Shown piece by piece: positions 23,701-32,700 of a stretch of DNA of 64,000 nt. This stretch comes from Monoplex corrugatus (Eukaryota > Mollusca > Gastropoda > Littorinimorpha > Ranellidae). The stretch is taken from assembly GCA_030674185.1 (NCBI GenBank), contig CM060307.1:52825942-52889941 (forward strand). Reading direction: 5' to 3'. Under the pieces are notes generated by a model. It was not told the DNA's origin. It did not search any database and saw only the letters and a program-made list of their open reading frames with translations. The position numbers and the translations under genes were made by a program. Position 1 is the stretch's first letter. Each line of letters opens with the position of its first letter.

Positions 23701-26700
23701 TTCACTAAAACAATCAAAGAACATGCAATTATTTATCTAGAACATCACACACAAACACACTCATACAAACACACACAACCACATTTTTTCATTCAAGGCA
23801 AAAAGAGAAAACCAATGATAGAGAGGGATTGTAACAAGTTCATTTACAGTGAGGAGAAAAACAAAATCTGCCATTGATGTAGAAAATCATCACAGAGAAA
23901 AGCTCACACACCTAAGTCTCCTTTCTAAATTACTCAAAAGAAACACATGAATTGCACAGAGAGGGAGCTAGGAGGAGCAGAGACAGAAAAAAACAGAAGA
24001 GTGGGCAAATCAATGGAGGAAATAACTATTTCAGCAAAAAAACAAACAAACAAACAAGTGAGCAAACGAGAGATGAAAAAAGAGAGGAGAGAGTGTAGAA
24101 AGAAAGAGAATGGGAACGAGAGGTAAAAAGTGAGAGAGGAGAGAGAGGTAAATAGAGAGGAAGACGTGAAAGGGGGCGTATACGAAACAAAAAATGGAAA
24201 CTTACCTAGAGTGTGGTTTCAGGTTGCCAGCATCGATCTTTCTTTGGGCGTAGAGGTTAGTCTGCTCAACTAAAAGATCGATGATTCTCTCATCAATAAA
24301 TAGAGAGAAGAAATCAAGAGGTTGGGGATTATCGGGGAAGTTGTCATCAACGAGCAGTCGCGACTCTCTCGCGAATGGCATGTTGACGAGTTCGCCTTCC
24401 TCGCTCATCCACCCCTCCGCCACATCATCGTCGAAATTTCTGTTGGATGGGGCCTGGTCGATCTGCCTGGCATCTCCAGGAAGCATAAGACCCTCCAAGA
24501 CATCTTGCAGGTCTTCACCTTCCCGGGCATCGGCGATTTCGTCCGCAAAAAATTCGTTCAAAAAATCTCTAAACTGGTCGCGTCGTCGTCTGCCAGCCAT
24601 TTTGAGTGTCGCCACGCCCTCTGGATAAAATGACTCCACAAACTCAAACTCTCAGTCAAACTGCTGAATATACATGTTACAGGGCGCTTCAGTCAAGCAA
24701 CTACGCACTTGACATGGTCAGTGGAATTTTCCACTGAGGGGACGCATCCTTGACCTCGCGAAAGTCGGTCACTGACCAGCGCGCCCATTGTCGCGACTTC
24801 CCTGTGCTAGCAGTGAGAAAGGGGCGCAACTATTGTCGCGACAAGCGCGATCAGGGTTAAATATTTTCTTGGGAGTGTGGCATTAAAGGAAGCATGTATT
24901 TGCTGAGCTGTGTATTTGGGAGAATCTGTAATTGTAATTATTTTGAAACAACAAGAAGAAAGTGTATAATTCCCTCTTACCATTGAAATACTTTACTTAA
25001 ACCTCAATTTTGAGGTGAGCATCCTTGTTATGATTTTTCTTTGCCTTGATAAATTCATACAATTTTTCTTTATTTAATAAAGAAAGTAACAAGTGCATGT
25101 TACAGTCATTTTGCTTTTGTCTGTTCTGGAGCTTCCTGCCACACGTTAGATAGGTATGAAGGTAAAAAGCGAGTCTCCCATTTCCAATCGCCCACCTCTA
25201 TGTGTTCAATAGACGAAAACTTCAGATTGCTGTAACGTTGTAATCGGCAAATACTACCCGATAGCGATTGTTGTTTCAGTGTGTGTGTGTGTGTGCTTGT
25301 GTTTGTGTGTACACTCTATGTGTGTTTGTGTGTACACTGTTTGTTTGTAAGTACGCGTGCAGTGTGTGTGTGTGTGCGCGCGCACACACCCATTTCTGTG
25401 TAGATGTTTGTGTATGCTTATACATTGTTGTTGTTTTTTTTTTATAATTACAGCAACCAGTTGTAAGAAAACAGAAGAAACCTAGAAAAGAGGGTGCAAA
25501 AGGTAATGCTGCATGTGTACCTGTTTGGTTTGTTTTTGTTTCATTTCTTTGATAGGAAATCAATGTTTGTTCAGTAGTTTAGAAATTAGAAACAATACTT
25601 AGAAATTAGAGACAGTATTGTACTTGTGCATATTCTGTAAACATTTCATATAGACATTTTTCACAGTAAACTGGACATTGCCAGATTTCATTGACAATAA
25701 TGCACCAGAAAGTGTTGTTTTTTTCTGTTTCCAAAGCCCATTCTCACACAAAGAAAGCTGACAGGCTCGTGGATTATAAAAATCATTTTCAGAATGTATG
25801 AAGATTTCTAAAAATTAATGTCAGTTCTTTTCTTTATTTTATTTTTTTTATAGTAATAGACATTGATAAATTGAGTAGTGAAAGATGTGATTTTTCTAGT
25901 AACCTTTACATGGATTGGTTATGTGCAAGGGAAGTCAGAGATCCAAGATTCAAGAGGTCAATTTCAGTTTTTTTTCTCTCCCATCCTGGTTTTACAAGAC
26001 CGTGGGTCATATCTGTTGATACTAGTTTCATTTTTGTTTAGTTCTTAAATGAGACCATAAAGCAAATTGCAATGTGCAGAATGTATGTAAAAATCACAGC
26101 AACAAGGAGAGTTCCATGGCAAAATTCCATAAAAAATTTATGTGGACATGTAAACAAAAAACAAAACAAAAAATATGCAAGAGCCAAAAAATAAATCAAA
26201 AACTGGATTGCATCATGTTTTGGCAGCATGCTTTCCCAAGGAAGAATAATTTGTATTTCTCACAATAAAATTCTGTTGTGCACTTCCTTCCCCCCAAGAA
26301 AACGAACAAACAAAAAATTGGTAACTAAGTAGATGAAATCAGTTCAGTAAAAAGAATCAAGTCCAGAGAATGTGTAAGTCATTGTATTTACATAAAAGTG
26401 TAACCGCACAGAAAGTGTTGTGTTCTAGAAATAAAGGGAGAATTTCAGCATCTTTTCCAAGGTACCTTCAGGCAAAATGGTCTGTGTTTATCGGTATTAA
26501 TTTCCTGGTTGTTTCATTGTTTTGTGACTTAGCTTCATTTAGTTTAGTGTAACTCTTAGGCGACTGTGTTTCGGTACTGACTTCATCTGTGTTTCATTAT
26601 TTTATGGTTAGTCTCGTGAGTGCAGTCAACGTAAAATTTATGGAGCTCTCGGAGCCTTGTGTGGTGCGTACATAACATAAAATTTGCAGAGATAGTTTGA

Positions 26701-29700
26701 CGCACGTTTCAGCCTAATGTAAGTAGGAGAGAAGCACCGACTGATGTTGTCAGTCTCAGAGAGGGTTCATAATAGTGATTGGCTTCCCTTACATAGCTTT
26801 TTGACCTATGCAACCCTCACCAGATTGGTTTTATTTATCTGAAAAGAGAAACTGGTTTTCAGCAAAATGCTGACACCAGGACTGTCTTGAATTGCTGCAT
26901 GTTTTCAGCCTTTGAAAGCATGTGAGTTGAGTCAAGAAGTTATAAATGACTGTAGGATGATACAGAAGACAATTCTGACACAAGAAGAGGTTGAAAACTG
27001 CAGTAGTTACTCGCTGTTGGTATGAAATGTGCAGCAGACAGACCCAACACTAAAAGTATTGATTTTACGAGTACATGACACAAAGGGTTTGTGGCTACAG
27101 GCAATACTGGCAGCTAGCCAACACTTCACAGGGTTGAGACAAGACAGGACCACATTGTAGAATTATATAAGCCACACTGTTAGTGAGTATTATTAGAAGT
27201 GTCAAGGGGAAGACTATGGTGATGGAGTGGTGTGGCATGGGGGTGGGGGGCGTGCGCAGCAGACAACTTGACCCTGTCAAGCCATTCAGTGCACTAGCAC
27301 ACTGTGGCTCTTTGTAACTCGTCAGCTGTCAGTGATCTGTTAGGGTAAACTGATCTAAAAACCAACCGATTTTTGGGTGATGTAAAAATCCGACTGATAT
27401 CCGAGTTTGACTCACAAAACCAAAAGTACAGTCACTCCTGTTACTGAAAATAGGTGAAAGAAACTGGTTTCAGTTAAGAGTATAACCAAATTTCTAGGAT
27501 TTGCTGATGAAAGTAAAAGTATTTTTTAAAGTATGACACAGTGCGACGTTGAAGGCCACACCAACCCTCCTGCTTCTGGGCGCCACGCGTGCTATAACAA
27601 CTTTTCACGTGATCGCTCGCTGATCCCTTTTAGCAACAGACCGATACTGTTGATAGAGAATTGATTCGCTGTTTACAAAATCACATGCCTAATGCATGAA
27701 TATGAGCTGCAGAACCTATTCTTAGGTCTGGGACATTATTTAGATCAGTTCCTTTCATGAAATGGCGGGATTTGGTCGGTCGGACTTTATATCAGGCTTG
27801 AATACCTGAGTGATCTAATTCTCGACCGACTCCCACTGTCTCTCTTTCGCTCTCTTTCTCCCCCTCTCTCTTTCTTTCCTTTTTGCTCTCTCTTGCTTCT
27901 TCTGTCTTATCTCGCAATCGCTCGCGAGCAGACACGTGTGTGTGAGTGTGAGAGATGGCAGCAACTTAGATCTACATAGACCTACTTCACACACTGAAGC
28001 ACTGACCACGCTGCCTTTCTAAAAAGTATGCAACAAGAAAAGATGTTGATCTTTGGCAGACGAAGTAGATGTGGAAAACACTGATGAAAATCATCAAGGC
28101 ATACAATGTTCCAGCAGAAACTAACTATTTTTGTTGTTTTTGATTGATAGATCATTTGTTAATCAAATAATGTGCACTGCCTTGACCGTATTCACGCTGG
28201 TCGAGGTTTAGATCACCCCCTGGTCGGATTTTACATCCACCTGGTCGGAATTTAGATCATGTACCCCTACTTCGTTCTTTAGCATATTGTATGACTGTGG
28301 TACCCCTTAAAACTTTGTAAAGCCCAGTAATCAATCACAGAAAGTCTACTATAGGCATCAAGCTGTTCTAACTAGTCATCTACGAAATGTTTATGAAGGC
28401 ATGCCACAAAACCTGTACCTTGTGCCAAAATCAGTCGGATTTAGATCAGTTTACCCTAGTAGCAGGTCTGCCAAAGTCTGAAAACTTTTAGATTTCATCA
28501 GGAGGGTCATATCTTCTATTTTTTCCTTTGTTTTTTTGTTTGTTGTTTTTTTTTGGTTTCTATCATGAGCGGTTATGAGTTTTTTATGGGAATTTCCACA
28601 AAATATGTAATTTTAAGAAATTACTACATAAATCATCTGAAATACATTTAGTCATGCCTAATGCACCATTCTGTGTAATTTCATGCATAGATTCCCATAA
28701 ATATGGAAGCAACAGTTGTTTTCATGTACATGGTAGCAATGCAATGTTTTTCCCTGGTACATGGAAAACACTGGATGTCAAAAAACGTTGGCACTCAAGG
28801 GGTTAAGAATCAGGTTAGTTTGGTCTAACTCTTGATTGATTATATATAGTTAAGGATGTCTTTTGAGTTTCAATATTTTGTGGCTCAGATTCATCCAGAT
28901 TGATGTAACTCTAACTGTTGTGTGTTGAATTTAGCCATTGATTTCCTGCAGATTTCCTTATTTTGTAGCTGCCTTTCATCTAGTTTGGTGCAACAGTTGT
29001 ATTTTGTCATCAAACAGGCACCTCTGTGTACTCACGTCCATGTGCATTGTTGCCTCCACTGGATGATATCATGGGCACAGACAGGGTGAGTTATTTCATC
29101 TTCTTAGTGCAGACAATTTATATTTTTGACCTTTCGAAGAATTTTTTTTATTTCTCATCTTTTAACCCCATGACTGCCACCAATGTAAAAATTATAGAGC
29201 TCTCATACCCTTCAGTGACGCTCACAAACATAAAATTAACAGAGGTAGTTTGTCATATGTTTCAGCGTGATGCAAATGGGAGAAAAGCATTGACTAATGT
29301 TGTCAGTCTCAGAGAGGGTTCATAAAAGTGATTGGCTTCCCTTATATGACTTGATGACCTATGCAACTGTCACCATACTGGTCATATTTTTCTCTGAGAA
29401 TTTGAAACTGGTTTTCAGCAAAATAGTGATGCCAGGACTGTCTTGCAATCCTGCACGTTTTTGACCTTCGAAAACATGTGAGTAAATGTAGGATGATACA
29501 GAAGACAGTTCTGACACAAGAAGAGGTTGAAACAGCAGTAATTATTCACTGTTGGTGTGAAATGTGCCTCATGCAGAGTAGACACACAAGTATTGATCCT
29601 AGATCCTAGGAGCATGTGACAAAGGGTTTGTGGGCACAGGCAATTCTGACAACTAGCCAACACCATCAAAGTGTTGAAGAATACACCTGCCAGTTTCAAC

Positions 29701-32700
29701 CTTGGGGTCATCTACAGGACACACTAACAGAAAACAAAGAAGAGAAAGAAGAAGAAAGGAATGTAAACACATCTGATGTGATACACACATTGGGTACATG
29801 TGATGAAAACATAAAGTGAGGGGGATGTAATTTCTTAACTACATATTTTTGTTTTTGACCCCAAGTTGTGTGAAATCCTTTCTGAGGTATGATTACCTTT
29901 GTACACGTAGGTGCTGTGACCCAGTGGGATCCTATCTCGCCCTTGTTGTATTGGTTGAGATTGAGACCTAATGTGCATGTGTGTGTCAGTTTTTGTTGTT
30001 TTGTGCACAAAGTGCAGCATGGTATCAGCAAACACCTGGTTGTGAATTGTCAGTCATTCCTTTTTATTGACTTGCTGTTGGAAGCAACAAAGTGGTTAGG
30101 ACTTTGGACTTCCAGTGAGAAGATCCAAGTTCAACCCACCCTGATAGTGTTTAGTGGATAAAGTTTAGAGATTTATCTCATTTTCCAGGTGCGGATCTGC
30201 TTGTGCATGAGTCCCTTTCAATTTATACACATGAAGAACATAAATATAGCTGCCGTGTATCCTGTAAGGCATATCAGTATTCAGTGGTTTGTGAAAATGT
30301 GAAAATACTCAGCATGCATACCCCAAAAGTGGAGTATGATTGCCTGCATTGCAATAAGTTGTGTTTGTGTTTACACCAGATGCCACGACCAATGATTGTG
30401 AAGAGGCTATGGGAGATTGTTAAAGAGAGAGAATTATTGGTGAGTATGACTTTTAGATATATTAAGAATGTGTGTGTGCGTGCGTGCGTGTGTGTGTGTT
30501 ACTTTGTCATGATGTATTGATGACACAGAGCACTTGGATTGCTGTTCCTTGCATCAATTCAGTAAAGTGTTATATCAACCATCTTTATGCTTCCAGGTTT
30601 GTAATCTGTTCTGCCTTTTACCTTTGTGTCTATAGGGCAGTCACTTTGTTTGAATTTTTTGCACATAATTTTACATGGAGATGCCCTGTGCATGTTATAA
30701 AACTGAATATTTGTCTGAAGGACTTGAAGAATAATGAGAAAAAAAGAACAGGTATAGTCATTGTTCATTTGCTTTTAACTTATGCTTCATTTATTGGTCA
30801 TTGAAAAACCAGTACTTTTATCAGGAACCAGAAAAACATGGTAATGGAATCAGAATCATTTAATCTAACAAGACAAGACAGGCATAAATTTTCAGCCAAC
30901 TGGCCTTTTTCAAGCATAAACATAAGATAACAAGTAACAAATAACAAACAACAAATACAAAAATTAGTGGAAAAACAGCAAAACATCCTGCTGGATGAAA
31001 CGGTAGTTGAAGTTCTGCTGTTTTTTTCACAAATCTTTGTGTTTGTTGTCTTGTCATGTTATATTAAATATGCATTCTGATTCTATTTCACGTTTTTATG
31101 GTTCCTGATTGTTTGAACACAGGTGGTCACACTTGTTTTGGATTTAATGCTTATCAGTCATTGCATTCAAAATTATTCATAGTCCTGGCTAATTTTAATC
31201 ACTGTCAAATGTTCTTGAATAAAATTTGTTTCTTTTGAGCCACCTTAGTTTTGGACTGTAAAGCAATAGGCATACATGATTTTTCTTCCCTGATATTTCA
31301 TGTAGAATGAAGACAAAGAAGAGCTACATATATTTGTGTTCCAGGATCCCAAGAACAAGCAGTTCATGCTGTGCGATACAGAGATGCTGGGGCTATTTGG
31401 TAAGCGCTTTACTCTTTTTCCCTCTGTATGTATTGTTAAACCAATTTCAGTGAGTGTCAGATGCAAGTTTGCTTGCACGCATACATAGAGGCAGGCAGAG
31501 ATGCATCCACACTCACAAGATACGCATATACAGGATGTTTGTTTTGAAATTCATTCTTGTCACAGGCAGTTATGATTTTTCTCTGCAATTTCACCAGGAT
31601 CCACAAAACAAAAAGATTTGAGAGAAAAAAGATCAGACTTCAGTGTTAAAACTAAACCACAATAAATGAATGTTAATAACATTTAGGAACATCTGCACAT
31701 GCATACAGAGTTTATTTTTACTTCCTGTCTGTTCATACTTTGTGATACACAGATCGTTTGTAGATGGATAGTTCAGATAATTTGTTGTTTCGATTTTTCC
31801 AAGTTTGAGAATTACATCTGTGTTGATAATGATCTGCAAACAATCCTGTGCATATTGACACTGAATTTGTAAATCCAAGATAATGAATTTGATTAAATAA
31901 ACGATTAAATTAAAGACATGAAGAACAAGCATTCTAGGCAGCTAAAGATTTGCCTGCTTGACAGCACTTCAAAAGTGCAGATGTGTCCAGCTGGAGTTTG
32001 CCTCAGATCTGCAGTAGATAATTATAGCATTGCTGTTTAGTGTTTGCTCGTGATGAGAAAAAAAAACAGTCTTAGTTCAGTTTTAGGATAAACTGGATTA
32101 CCAGTGAAGGCATCATTATGTCATTTTTATGTTTGAATATTTGTATCACCTCCTATGCTTCACATTCTGGCAACAGCAGATGGGCATCCAGGAGACCTAA
32201 AGAGTGTCAGGAGACAAGGACTGAAACACTAGCTTGATGGGGATTTCTCCTCTGAGGACTTTGCTGTCCGGTTCTCCCTATTGTTTCTTCCTCCTAGATG
32301 ATTTTAATATTATGCTATTAGCTTAAAGGGAATATTCTTGACATGGCATGGCACTTGTTTTGTTTTACTTGTTAACTGGATGCCCATAAACAGGATTGAG
32401 TGTTTTGTAATCTGGATACCCATGGACAAGATAAGCAAGCTTTTTTTGTTTGTAATCTGGATGTTTATAAACAGGATTAGCTAGATGATAACAGAGCTTG
32501 TAATCTGGATTCCTAAAGACAGGATTGCTTGTTTTGTTTGTAATCTCAGTGTTCATAAACAGAATTAGCTGGATTGACAACAGAACATGGTCCCAGTAGG
32601 ACAGCATATGTATGTTTTTAAGCTGTTAATGGTTTCTGTTTGATTCACCAGTTTGTTTTCTTGTTTTCGTGTTCTTCTAAAGTTGACTGTGTTTCCTGTT

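Larger units (their letters stand above)
21852..24856 (-). mobile_element. complete piggyBac transposon in SWIB intron 5
   Basis: 3005 bp between TTAA copies at 21848-21851 and 24857-24860. The left end CCCTTATCCTGGTTAT and the complement of the right end CCCTGATCGCGCTTGT share 11 of 16 positions and start with the CCC typical of piggyBac ends. The sub-terminal right side has the direct repeat ATTGTCGCGAC at 24787-24797 and 24832-24842. It encodes one uninterrupted transposase gene on the minus strand, antisense to the SWIB gene. Confidence 0.88.
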
